From JBBQZU01 sp038207425 (GTDB taxonomy: Bacteria > Bacteroidota > Bacteroidia > Flavobacteriales_D > Cryomorphaceae): a stretch of 12,112 nucleotides of DNA. The position numbers were made by a program, and so were the translations under genes. Each line of letters starts with the position of its first letter. The first letter of the stretch is position 1. The notes below the pieces were generated by a model, which saw only the letters and a list, made by a program, of their open reading frames with translations, searched no databases and was not told the DNA's origin. Below are positions 1-6,147 of this stretch, piece by piece. The stretch spans positions 1 to 12,112 of the forward strand of contig JBBQZU010000056.1 of assembly GCA_038207425.1 (NCBI GenBank), read 5' to 3'.

Positions 1-294
1 AATACTTCCTTCTCCGCTTGCCGCTTCGGTTGTCGAAAATATTAAGAACAATGATTGATGTTTTAGTTATTCTGTAAAACAATCGATTGTGCTCTGTAAT
101 CACCATACCGCGAATACCCTTTTTGGGAAATTCGGCAGTACCCAGGGACGGGTTCCTGCTCAATAAATCCAAGGTGTGAAATACATTCACCAAAAAATCG
201 GTGGTGACTTCCTCATTCCATTCCTCTTCAAGAAAACGCACTCGCGTTTAAGTCTCCGAATTCCCCGCTTTGTCCACCTTACTTCCCTAGCCAT
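1..294 (-). pseudogene. RelE/ParE-type toxin, frameshifted, cut by window edge
   Basis: A type II toxin of the RelE/ParE fold (a ribosome-dependent RNase or gyrase poison in intact relatives). It starts at ATG 294-292, inside the antitoxin end (16-base overlap), with MAREVRWTKRGIRRLKRE, a normal beta1-alpha1 start. Near 246-236 the frame breaks: the next residues, RFLEEEWNEE, are one base out of phase, as after a single-base deletion. From there 79 codons run open to the edge, including the family-like segments LLSRNPSLG, ITEHNRLFYRI and the near-terminal IFDNRSGKRRRKY. With the lost codon the product would be about 98 residues, a normal length, so the stop should lie just outside the window. 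Family is assigned by eye; RelE versus ParE activity cannot be told apart. Inactive as read, unless the shift is a sequencing error. Confidence 0.72.
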
Positions 295-518
295 TTTCGG
301 AAATAGCTTTGCACTTCCTCATTGACAACAAGATTGCTTTCGTCAAAACTTTCTGAAAAGGACTTCAGCACATCTTCCTATTCTTCGGCGCTGAGTTCAT
401 TCCATAACTTACCCGATGCATTTTGGTCAATCGACCTGATGAGATCGAAGTAGCGCTTAACGAGGTTTTCGTCAGAAATGCCATCAATAAAGTCATGAAA
501 TTCTTTGCGGGTGTTCAT
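279..518 (-). pseudogene. Antitoxin partner of the RelE/ParE-type toxin, nonsense-mutated
   Basis: A 79-residue acidic, helical reading frame starting MNTRKEFHDFIDGISDENLV and ending in a tail with LVVNEEVQSYFRKWLGK, a layout seen in short Bacteroidota antitoxins of addiction modules, where the C-terminal tail wraps the toxin. Codon 47 is TAG (positions 380-378) in the context AEE-stop-EDV. A single C-to-T change from CAG (Gln) would explain it. The stop removes the tail that should neutralise the toxin. It overlaps the toxin start by 16 bases, the usual antitoxin-first order. A degenerate -7-like sequence (ATCTTTTG, 528-521) lies just upstream of the ATG. The identification rests on pattern and partner, not on a database hit. 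Confidence 0.62.
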
Positions 519-887
519 ATCAAAAGATCTTATCCATTAAAGTTGAAGAGCCTGTTAACCTTTTCTGCAAAGCTGTCAATGGGGTCAACTCTACTATCAA
601 AAATAGCCTTTTTTTAAGAATGATATTTCACATTCGTTCATCAAATCAAAAAGTATAAATTACATACATGCAGTCGGTAGTGTCGTTACGGAGAGCTTGT
701 AGAATCCGAATTGATGTTCAGTAAACAGGGGAACAAATATCAGGCTGAAATTTGTTTAGGACAGCATTGATATTTATTACTTTACGTCAAGCCATAAATA
801 TATACTTGAACTTTACAAGAAAGGGAATACTTGTTACCCTTGTAACGCTTGCAAGCAACGGGATAAAACCTTTTCACCCTACCTTGA
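519..887. other. Gene-poor stretch, nothing recognised
   Basis: No reading frame here looks like a real protein on either strand. The open frame reading rightwards from 423 is the complement of the antitoxin gene. I see only small AT-rich palindromes, for example GTTAC-CCTT-GTAAC at 833-846 and GCTTGCAAGC at 847-856, too short to interpret. Confidence 0.5.
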
Positions 888-919
888 CCCCACTGCCGTG
901 CGATTCCCATCGCGCGGTA
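888..919. repeat. Degenerate hairpin repeat, copy 1
   Basis: A 32-base unit beginning CCCCACT and ending GGTA. Its centre is an inverted repeat, GTGCGAT-TCCC-ATCGCGC (898-915). It matches copy 2 at 960-991 at 25 of 32 positions with no gaps. The bases just after it (GGTAATTAGCTAGCTTGATTG) also loosely resemble 1023-1047, suggesting a third, more decayed partial copy. Confidence 0.5.
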
Positions 920-959
920 ATTAGCTAGCTTGATTGTTTGCCATAGACCCGAAAGTATT

Positions 960-991
960 CCCCACTACTGCGCGATTCTTATCGCTTGGTA
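960..991. repeat. Degenerate hairpin repeat, copy 2
   Basis: Second copy of the 32-base unit, starting 72 bases after copy 1. The inverted repeat GCGCGAT-TCTT-ATCGCTT (970-987) has lost pairing in its right arm. Function is unknown. Two unequal copies beside decayed genes suggest an old dispersed palindromic element rather than a regulatory site. Confidence 0.48.
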
Positions 992-1088
992 CTTCTCACC
1001 TATCGCATCCACTTTCTCTTCTCGCGGTGTGAGCCAGCTAACTAATTGCTTAGTATCCGCCCGACCAACTACACCCTTAAATTTCCCT

Positions 1089-1107
1089 GCCCTTTCGGGC
1101 TCTTTTC
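1089..1107 (+). terminator. Possible weak hairpin terminator
   Basis: GCCC-TTTC-GGGC (1089-1100) forms a four-pair GC stem with a four-base loop, followed by TCTTTTC. The stem is short for an intrinsic terminator and no intact gene ends just before it, so it may be a leftover or chance. Confidence 0.22.
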
Positions 1108-1111
1108 AAAA

Positions 1112-1371
1112 AAGATATATGAAATTACAGAAAGAAATGTTCGAAGTGGTATCGGAGTGGAAATCCAGTGGTCTGACAAAGAAAACTTTTTTAGCTGGCC
1201 GAAATCAATACTATCCGACAAAATTCAAAATGAGTTTCCGTTTGTCCGCCACAAGGCAAATACGGTGAGTTCCGGTATTTGGGTTTTGACTTAAAAACGA
1301 AGGTATCGAATGCAATAAAAGCAGAAGACCCCGACCAAATGCGAATCAGAAAACGCCTCTATAGCATTTAA
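1112..1371 (+). pseudogene. Frameshifted gene remnant, unknown family
   Basis: A protein-like + strand reading that needs one frame change. From 1112 it reads KIYEITERNVRSGIGV, then WSDKENFFSWPKSIL and NEFPFVRHK. It continues one base out of phase as GKYGEFRYLGFDLK, KVSNAIKAEDPDQ and RIRKRLYSI, ending at TAA 1369-1371. The two parts join if one G was lost from a GGG run near 1253-1256. The composition is protein-like throughout and the stop interlocks with the cysM stop (1368-1370), as convergent genes here do. I do not recognise the family and the 5' end is not defined. A competing reading in another frame, from ATG 1120, resembles the start of an IS66-type accessory protein and is discussed in the findings. 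Confidence 0.38.
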
Positions 1372-2243
1372 AACAACCCCGAACTCAAATACCTGTCGCC
1401 GCGATCGCAAACGATAAAGACGATACAACCTTCTTCAAGTTCCTTGGCTACTTCAATGGCAGCTATCAGCGCTCCGCCGCTACTCATGCCGCTGAATATT
1501 GCTTCTTCACGGGCTAGTCTGCGGGCCATGACTGATGCATCAGCTTCGCTTACATCTATTGTTTGGTCTACGCGGGCAGGTTCAAATATCTCTGGTAAAA
1601 ATTCCGGGCTCCACCTTCTGATGCCCGGTATCTTAGAGCCTTCGGTAGGTTGCGTACCCACAATTTGAATGGCCGGATTTTTCTCTTTCAGAAACCGCGA
1701 TACACCCATAATGGTACCTGTGGTACCCATGGCCGATACAAAGTGGGTTACCTGCTCATTGGTATCGCGCCATATTTCAGGGCCAGTGGTGCGGTAATGC
1801 ATGCCCCAGTTGTCGGGGTTGGCAAATTGGTTCAGAATAAAATATCCCTGCTCGCGGGCCATGGTTTCGGCTACTGTTCGCGAGTATTCTATGGTGCCTT
1901 CGGCGGGGGTAAGAATTACTTCGGCTCCGAAAGCCTTCATGGTAAGTACGCGCTCTTCGGTGCTGTTTTCGGGCATTATCAGCGTCATTTCAAGTCCGAG
2001 CAAACGGGCTATCATGGCCAGGGCTATTCCGGTATTTCCGCTCGTAGCTTCTACGAGGCGGTCGCCGGGCTTTACATCTCCGCGGCTTATTGCTCCGGTA
2101 AGCATTCCAAATGCAGCCCGGTCCTTTACACTCCCACCGGGATTATCGCCTTCCAGCTTCCCATATATTTTCACACGGGGGTGCTTCCAAATATGCTGAA
2201 GTTCTACGATGGGTGTATTGCCTATAAGGTCAACGAGGGTCAT
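1368..2243 (-). CDS. cysM: Cysteine synthase B (O-acetylserine sulfhydrylase, CysM type)
   Basis: A PLP enzyme that replaces the acetyl group of O-acetylserine with sulfide (thiosulfate in some CysM enzymes) to make L-cysteine in the cytoplasm. The 291 residues start IGNTP (7-11), carry the PLP lysine K40 in GSVKDRA, the phosphate/substrate loop TSGNTG (67-72), the glycine-rich GTTGT loop (173-177) and a late SSGGA motif. Segments EGDNPGGSVKDRAA, PGIRRW and CDRGDRYLS are characteristic of CysM rather than CysK. It is about 12 residues shorter than E. coli CysM (303), missing only the C-terminal tail. It follows cysE by 2 bases, so the pair making and using O-acetylserine is co-transcribed and probably translationally coupled. 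Confidence 0.93.
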   Translation of the reverse strand: MTLVDLIGNTPIVELQHIWKHPRVKIYGKLEGDNPGGSVKDRAAFGMLTGAISRGDVKPGDRLVEATSGNTGIALAMIARLLGLEMTLIMPENSTEERVLTMKAFGAEVILTPAEGTIEYSRTVAETMAREQGYFILNQFANPDNWGMHYRTTGPEIWRDTNEQVTHFVSAMGTTGTIMGVSRFLKEKNPAIQIVGTQPTEGSKIPGIRRWSPEFLPEIFEPARVDQTIDVSEADASVMARRLAREEAIFSGMSSGGALIAAIEVAKELEEGCIVFIVCDRGDRYLSSGLF

Positions 2244-2245
2244 GC

Positions 2246-3070
2246 TTACTTAAATTCTATGGTGTCAGTATTTCCATTATTGTCAGTAAGTGCTGCCTTG
2301 TAATATACCTTGGTATGGGGAGGTACACTACGGGTGAGCCATACATTGCCACCAATCACTGAGTGCGCGCCAATTACGGTTTGTCCGCCCAATATGGTAG
2401 CACCGGCGTATATTACTACATAGTCTTCAATGGTTGGGTGGCGTTTTACTTCGGCATCGGCCTTGTCCACGCTGAGTCCGCCGAGGGTAACGCCCTGATA
2501 AACTTTCACATGTGCGCCTATATGGCTGGTCTCTCCGATTACCACACCGGTGCCATGGTCAATGCAAAACGATTTACCGATTGTAGCACCCGGATGTATA
2601 TCAATACCCGTTCTGCTATGAGCTCTTTCAGCTATAATGCGCGGTATAAGTTGCACCCCCATTTGCCGTAAGGCATGAGCAATACGGTAGGCTGCTATAG
2701 CGTAAAAGCCCGGGTAGCTACGCACCACTTCTGTAACCGAACGCGCAGCCGGGTCGCCATCAAACATAGCCTGTGCGTCGCTTTCAATGAGCGCACGTAT
2801 TTGTGGCAGTTCAGCAAAAAAGCGGTCAGTAATGGTTGAAGTGTCAGTATTTCCTCGCTCCGGATTGCGGGCTAGTATTTCTCGAAGGGAAAGCTTCAGA
2901 TGGCCTGCATGAAGTTCAAAGGCTTCATAGGATGAAAATTCCTTCTTGTCAAAATCGGGGAAGAGTATGCCGAGTAAGTCTTCGAAAAACACCGCAACAG
3001 CAGCAGGTGAAGGGCAACTGGGACAGCCTTGATTAATCGTGTACAGTTCTTTAAGAAAATTGTGTTCCAT
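2246..3070 (-). CDS. cysE: Serine O-acetyltransferase, Bacteroidota long form
   Basis: Transfers acetyl from acetyl-CoA to L-serine, making O-acetylserine, the committed step of cysteine synthesis. The 274-residue protein has a helical N-terminal half followed by a left-handed beta-helix of hexapeptide repeats (about 150-260). Residues matching the E. coli CysE catalytic set are D157 in DIHPGA, H172 in CIDHGTGVVIGE and H211 in KRHPTI, and LGG follows at 196-198. The N-terminus contains CPSCPSP (16-22). The last residues are DTIEFK, so the terminal Ile that E. coli CysE inserts into its sulfhydrylase partner is absent; complex formation with a sulfhydrylase may differ. It lies 51 bases after osmC and 2 bases before cysM. 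Related proteins are often named epsC. Confidence 0.93.
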   Translation of the reverse strand: MEHNFLKELYTINQGCPSCPSPAAVAVFFEDLLGILFPDFDKKEFSSYEAFELHAGHLKLSLREILARNPERGNTDTSTITDRFFAELPQIRALIESDAQAMFDGDPAARSVTEVVRSYPGFYAIAAYRIAHALRQMGVQLIPRIIAERAHSRTGIDIHPGATIGKSFCIDHGTGVVIGETSHIGAHVKVYQGVTLGGLSVDKADAEVKRHPTIEDYVVIYAGATILGGQTVIGAHSVIGGNVWLTRSVPPHTKVYYKAALTDNNGNTDTIEFK

Positions 3071-3121
3071 AAGGGGAGAATTATGGTAAGTATCGGTACT
3101 ACGACCGGTTACCCAATAAGT

Positions 3122-3523
3122 TTAAAATATTTCAACAGAATGAGTAATCTTCACATCATCGCTCAAGGTAGCGCTTACCGAACAATACTTCTCCATAGAA
3201 AGAGCCACTGCCCTTTGTACCTTATCAACCTCGAGCTGCCCTGATAACCTGAAGTGGGCATGTATAGCGGTAAATGGCTTGGGTACACCTTCATTAGGCC
3301 TTTGACCCCGCACTTCCAGCTCAAAGCTCTGCACCTCTTGCCGCTGCTTTCGCAAAATGTGAACTGCATCGAAAGCGCTGCATGTACCGAGTGCACTTAG
3401 CAGTAGCTCCATAGGCCGCATTCCTTTCTTTTCAGCACTGCCGTCAGTGATGGTACTATTGCCATTTTCATTGCGCACTTCAAATTGAAGGTCATCATCC
3501 ATGCGTCTTATGTATACTTTCAT
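3122..3523 (-). CDS. OsmC family protein, YhfA-like
   Basis: A small alpha/beta protein of the OsmC/Ohr superfamily, whose studied members (Ohr, OsmC) are thiol peroxidases reducing organic hydroperoxides. From ATG 3523 it has 133 residues, close to E. coli YhfA (134). C48 in LGTCSAFD and C114 in EKYCSVS occupy the positions of the paired reactive cysteines, and the GMRPMELLLSALG helix start is typical. In-frame ATGs at 3553 and 3529 would add 10 or 2 residues; I prefer 3523 by alignment, but a promoter at 3581-3574 allows all three. It heads a likely operon with cysE and cysM. A thiol-based antioxidant function beside cysteine synthesis is inference, and YhfA-type members have no firmly established substrate. 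Confidence 0.85.
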   Translation of the reverse strand: MKVYIRRMDDDLQFEVRNENGNSTITDGSAEKKGMRPMELLLSALGTCSAFDAVHILRKQRQEVQSFELEVRGQRPNEGVPKPFTAIHAHFRLSGQLEVDKVQRAVALSMEKYCSVSATLSDDVKITHSVEIF

Positions 3524-3573
3524 TTCCATAATTGATACGAACACGACACTCATATAAGTGCGGGTGGCAGAAC

Positions 3574-3581
3574 CAAAAGTA
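3574..3581 (-). promoter_or_regulatory. -7 promoter element for osmC-cysE-cysM
   Basis: TACTTTTG read on the - strand matches the Bacteroidota -7 consensus TAnnTTTG exactly. It sits in the 69 bases between the helicase stop (3593) and the osmC start, giving the three-gene group its own promoter. Unlike the other -7 boxes here it leaves a leader of roughly 45 bases if ATG 3523 is used. I see no clear -33 TTG partner. Confidence 0.55.
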
Positions 3582-3592
3582 CTAACTAAAGT

Positions 3593-4885
3593 CTATCTTT
3601 TCTTTTTTGAAGTAAGCTTCTTTTTTGGCTTGTGCTGCAAAGGTTTGCGTTTCTTATCGTGAAATGCGCCCTGAAATGTAGGGTCAGCAGCTTTGCGGCG
3701 GCGGTCGAGTTCGCGCAGTACTTCCTGCCGTTCTCCGGGTAAGTCTGGTGCTATGGGCACTTCGGCAGGCCAGGGCATTTCGGTGATGGTGCTGTCTACT
3801 GAAGCAATGATTTCTATAAGGTTGAATTTCTCTGCTTCATTGGCAAAAGTAATGGCAAGGCCTTCGCGCCCCATACGTGCTGTGCGGCCCACCCTGTGCA
3901 AGTAGTCTTCATGTCCCGATGGCAATTCGAGATTCACCACCGGCGATACTGCTTCCACGTCTATACCGCGGGAAGTTACATCTGTAGTAACCAGAACCCG
4001 CACTGCTCCTGTTCTAAAGGCATCGAGGGCGTTGATGCGTGCGTTCTGTCCTTTGTTGGCATGTATTACCCTAACTTCACCTACATCTTGCCTGTCAAGG
4101 TATGTTGCCGTGCGGGTGGCAGAATCTTTGGTGCTGCAAAATACCATTACCCGTGGCCAATCATTTGTTTGAAGTAAGTGTATTAGCAGCAGTAGTTTTG
4201 ATCTGAAATTAGCTGCTTCATACCACTCCTGCCTAAGCGCTTCCACCGGTTTGCCCTGGGCAGCGCTTTGCACCCTGGTAGGAAATTCCAAAAACTCAGC
4301 AGCCAGATTCTCCACCCTTTCGGGAAATGTAGCAGAGAAAAGTAAATTTTGTCTTTTTACAGGAATTACCTCAAGGATGCGGCGCAATTGCGACATAAAA
4401 CCCATCTCGAGCATGCGGTCGGCTTCATCGAGTACAAGCGTGCGAAGCTCCTTCGTGTGAATATGTCCGCGGGAGTACAAGTCCAGCAAGCGGCCTGGTG
4501 TAGCAACTATGATATCCACTCCGGCTTTGAGTTGCTCCGCTTGTTCTTTGGGGCCTATTCCGCCGTAAAGGCATACAGAGCGTATGTCGGTATTTGCCGT
4601 AAGGCGCTCCAGTACCTGATGTATTTGTATGACCAACTCCTTGGCCGGCCCCAGCACAATGGCCTGAACATAGCCACTGCGGGCGTATTTTACCTTCATG
4701 ACCAGTGGTATAAGGTAGGCCAGTGTTTTTCCACTTCCAGTCTCTGCTATACCGAGAACATCCTGTCCCGACATGGCCGGCACCATTGCCATTTTTTGTA
4801 TTTCAGTTGGCTCAGTAAGGCCCATCGCAGTTAGCGCATCGGTGAATTGACGTGTGATGCGAAACGCTTCAAAACCTTTGTCCAT
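3593..4885 (-). CDS. DEAD-box ATP-dependent RNA helicase
   Basis: An ATP-dependent RNA-unwinding protein, probably acting in ribosome assembly or mRNA turnover. All core motifs are present in 430 residues: Q motif PTEIQ (26-30), motif I AETGSGKT (47-54), Ia PAKELV (80-85, instead of the common PTRELA), Ib TPGRLLD (129-135), II DEAD (153-156), III SAT (184-186), IV VMVFCST (246-252), V TTDVTSRGID (300-309) and VI HRVGRTARMGR (330-340). The tail from about 395 is strongly basic, ending KKKLTSKKKR, suitable for non-specific RNA binding. Closest in layout to RhlE-like helicases, but there is no DbpA-type RNA-recognition domain. The ATG at 4885 lies five bases after a TAACTTTG promoter element. 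Confidence 0.93.
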   Translation of the reverse strand: MDKGFEAFRITRQFTDALTAMGLTEPTEIQKMAMVPAMSGQDVLGIAETGSGKTLAYLIPLVMKVKYARSGYVQAIVLGPAKELVIQIHQVLERLTANTDIRSVCLYGGIGPKEQAEQLKAGVDIIVATPGRLLDLYSRGHIHTKELRTLVLDEADRMLEMGFMSQLRRILEVIPVKRQNLLFSATFPERVENLAAEFLEFPTRVQSAAQGKPVEALRQEWYEAANFRSKLLLLIHLLQTNDWPRVMVFCSTKDSATRTATYLDRQDVGEVRVIHANKGQNARINALDAFRTGAVRVLVTTDVTSRGIDVEAVSPVVNLELPSGHEDYLHRVGRTARMGREGLAITFANEAEKFNLIEIIASVDSTITEMPWPAEVPIAPDLPGERQEVLRELDRRRKAADPTFQGAFHDKKRKPLQHKPKKKLTSKKKR

Positions 4886-4890
4886 GACGC

Positions 4891-4898
4891 CAAAGTTA
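4891..4898 (-). promoter_or_regulatory. -7 promoter element for the DEAD-box helicase
   Basis: TAACTTTG on the - strand is an exact TAnnTTTG match, followed by GCGTC and then the helicase ATG. Transcription should begin within a few bases of the start codon, giving a leaderless or near-leaderless mRNA. No convincing -33 TTG lies at the expected distance. Confidence 0.6.
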
Positions 4899-4959
4899 AG
4901 TTTTCGCGAAGAATGATGACTTACTCCTTTTGGCTTACCTATGTAAATTTTGAATTGAT

Positions 4960-4967
4960 TACTTTCG
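4960..4967 (+). promoter_or_regulatory. -7-like promoter element for the acyltransferase
   Basis: TACTTTCG differs from TAnnTTTG at one position and is followed by CGGC and TTG 4972. The spacing equals that at bshC (TACTTTTG, CAGC, ATG), which supports the TTG as the real start. It is divergent from the helicase promoter about 60 bases away. Confidence 0.45.
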
Positions 4968-4971
4968 CGGC

Positions 4972-6147
4972 TTGATTACTACACCTGCAACGAAAATAAA
5001 ACTGTCATCTGTGGATGAAGTGTACAATGACATAAGGCCTTACCGCGACCATGAGGTAGAAGAAGCCATGAAGCGCCTCGAAAAGCACGAAAGCTTTCAC
5101 CAGGTGCTGCGCTATGTAATACCAGGGCTCAATGCCGAAGGCATCCACAATATGCTTTCTGGCGTACATACAATCGGTGATTTTCAGCGATTGGTCGCTC
5201 ACCCTGCCATGCGTGGCCTTGTAGATGGCACCTGCACTGAACTCACATCGCAGGGTTTTGAAAATCTACGCACCGACGCGGCTCACCTCTTTATTTCGAA
5301 CCACCGCGATATTATTCTCGACTCGGCTACACTCAATATGCTCCTGCTTGAGAATGGTTATCCCACCACGGAGACGGCCATTGGCAATAACCTCCTTTCA
5401 AGCGAACTGATTATAGACCTCACAAGGTTGAACAAGAATTTTGTAGTAAAGCGAAATACAGCCGCGAGGGAATTCTATGACAATAGTTTACGGCTTTCAG
5501 GCTACATAAGGCATACCATTGCCCAAAGAAATGTGGGTATCTGGATAGCTCAAAGAGAAGGCCGAACCAAAAACGGACTGGATAAAACCCAGCCGGGCCT
5601 GCTTAAAATGCTCAGCATAGGTTGCGATGATCCGCTGAGATTCTGTTTCAGATCGCTGCGTATTGTACCTGTAGCTGTTTCATACGAGTACGATCCGTGC
5701 GATGTACTGAAAATACCAGAGCTAAAGGCTGTATCGCGCGATGAGCGCTATGAAAAAAAGCCTGATGAAGACTACCACAGCATCATCACAGGACTTACCG
5801 GCAATAAAGGACGAACTCATATTGGAATAGGTAAAGTAATTGATAAAGAACTGGATATACTGGCAGATTATCAAAACATAAATGATAAGCTGCGTTTGCT
5901 TGGCGAAATAATTGACAGGCAGATATTCAGTTTGTACAAACTCTGGCCTACCAACTATATGGCAAACGACTTGCTCAATGGCACCAGCAACTATACCAGT
6001 GAATACTCAGTAGATGACATTGCAGCCTTTGAGAAGCATTTCAGGGAAAGGTTGCACAAAGCCGGCCTTCACGCTGCCGAAGATTTCCAGTTTCTGCTGA
6101 TGATGTATGCCAACCCTGTAGAAAACGCAAAGAGCATCGCAGTTTAG
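4972..6147 (+). CDS. Glycerolipid-type acyltransferase (1-acylglycerol-3-phosphate acyltransferase-like)
   Basis: Probably moves an acyl chain to a glycerophosphate or related lipid at the membrane. The 391-residue protein shows the PlsC-like order: LFISNHRDIILDSA (106-119) as the catalytic block with H111, a middle region with FVVKRN (157-162), REGRTKNGLD (195-204) in place of EGTRS, and IVPVAVSYEY (231-240). The His-to-Asp spacing at the catalytic block is HX5D (H111-D117) rather than the usual HX4D, with D113 also near. No strong transmembrane helix is visible. The start is TTG 4972, chosen from the promoter layout; the next options are GTG 5011 or 5020 and ATG 5068, the last lying inside the conserved-looking region. 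Its stop interlocks with the bshC stop. The substrate is not known. Confidence 0.82.
   Translation: MITTPATKIKLSSVDEVYNDIRPYRDHEVEEAMKRLEKHESFHQVLRYVIPGLNAEGIHNMLSGVHTIGDFQRLVAHPAMRGLVDGTCTELTSQGFENLRTDAAHLFISNHRDIILDSATLNMLLLENGYPTTETAIGNNLLSSELIIDLTRLNKNFVVKRNTAAREFYDNSLRLSGYIRHTIAQRNVGIWIAQREGRTKNGLDKTQPGLLKMLSIGCDDPLRFCFRSLRIVPVAVSYEYDPCDVLKIPELKAVSRDERYEKKPDEDYHSIITGLTGNKGRTHIGIGKVIDKELDILADYQNINDKLRLLGEIIDRQIFSLYKLWPTNYMANDLLNGTSNYTSEYSVDDIAAFEKHFRERLHKAGLHAAEDFQFLLMMYANPVENAKSIAV

Noticed and set aside
423..617. 64-codon + strand open frame starting MVNRPDEIEV
   Set aside because: It is mostly the complement of the antitoxin remnant and its low-complexity C-terminus has no domain-like features.
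833..856. Small adjacent palindromes as an attachment site or terminator
   Set aside because: Stems are only 5 bp, with no integrase, tRNA or T-run nearby.
930..1118. N-terminal part of the + strand open frame starting at 930
   Set aside because: It runs through the hairpin repeats and its sequence is not protein-like; only the part after ATG 1120 deserves thought.
1120..1268. IS66-type accessory protein (TnpA-like) remnant
   Set aside because: The start looks similar, but the expected YW motif is missing, no IS ends are visible and another frame explains the whole stretch to a stop. Kept only as an alternative in the findings.
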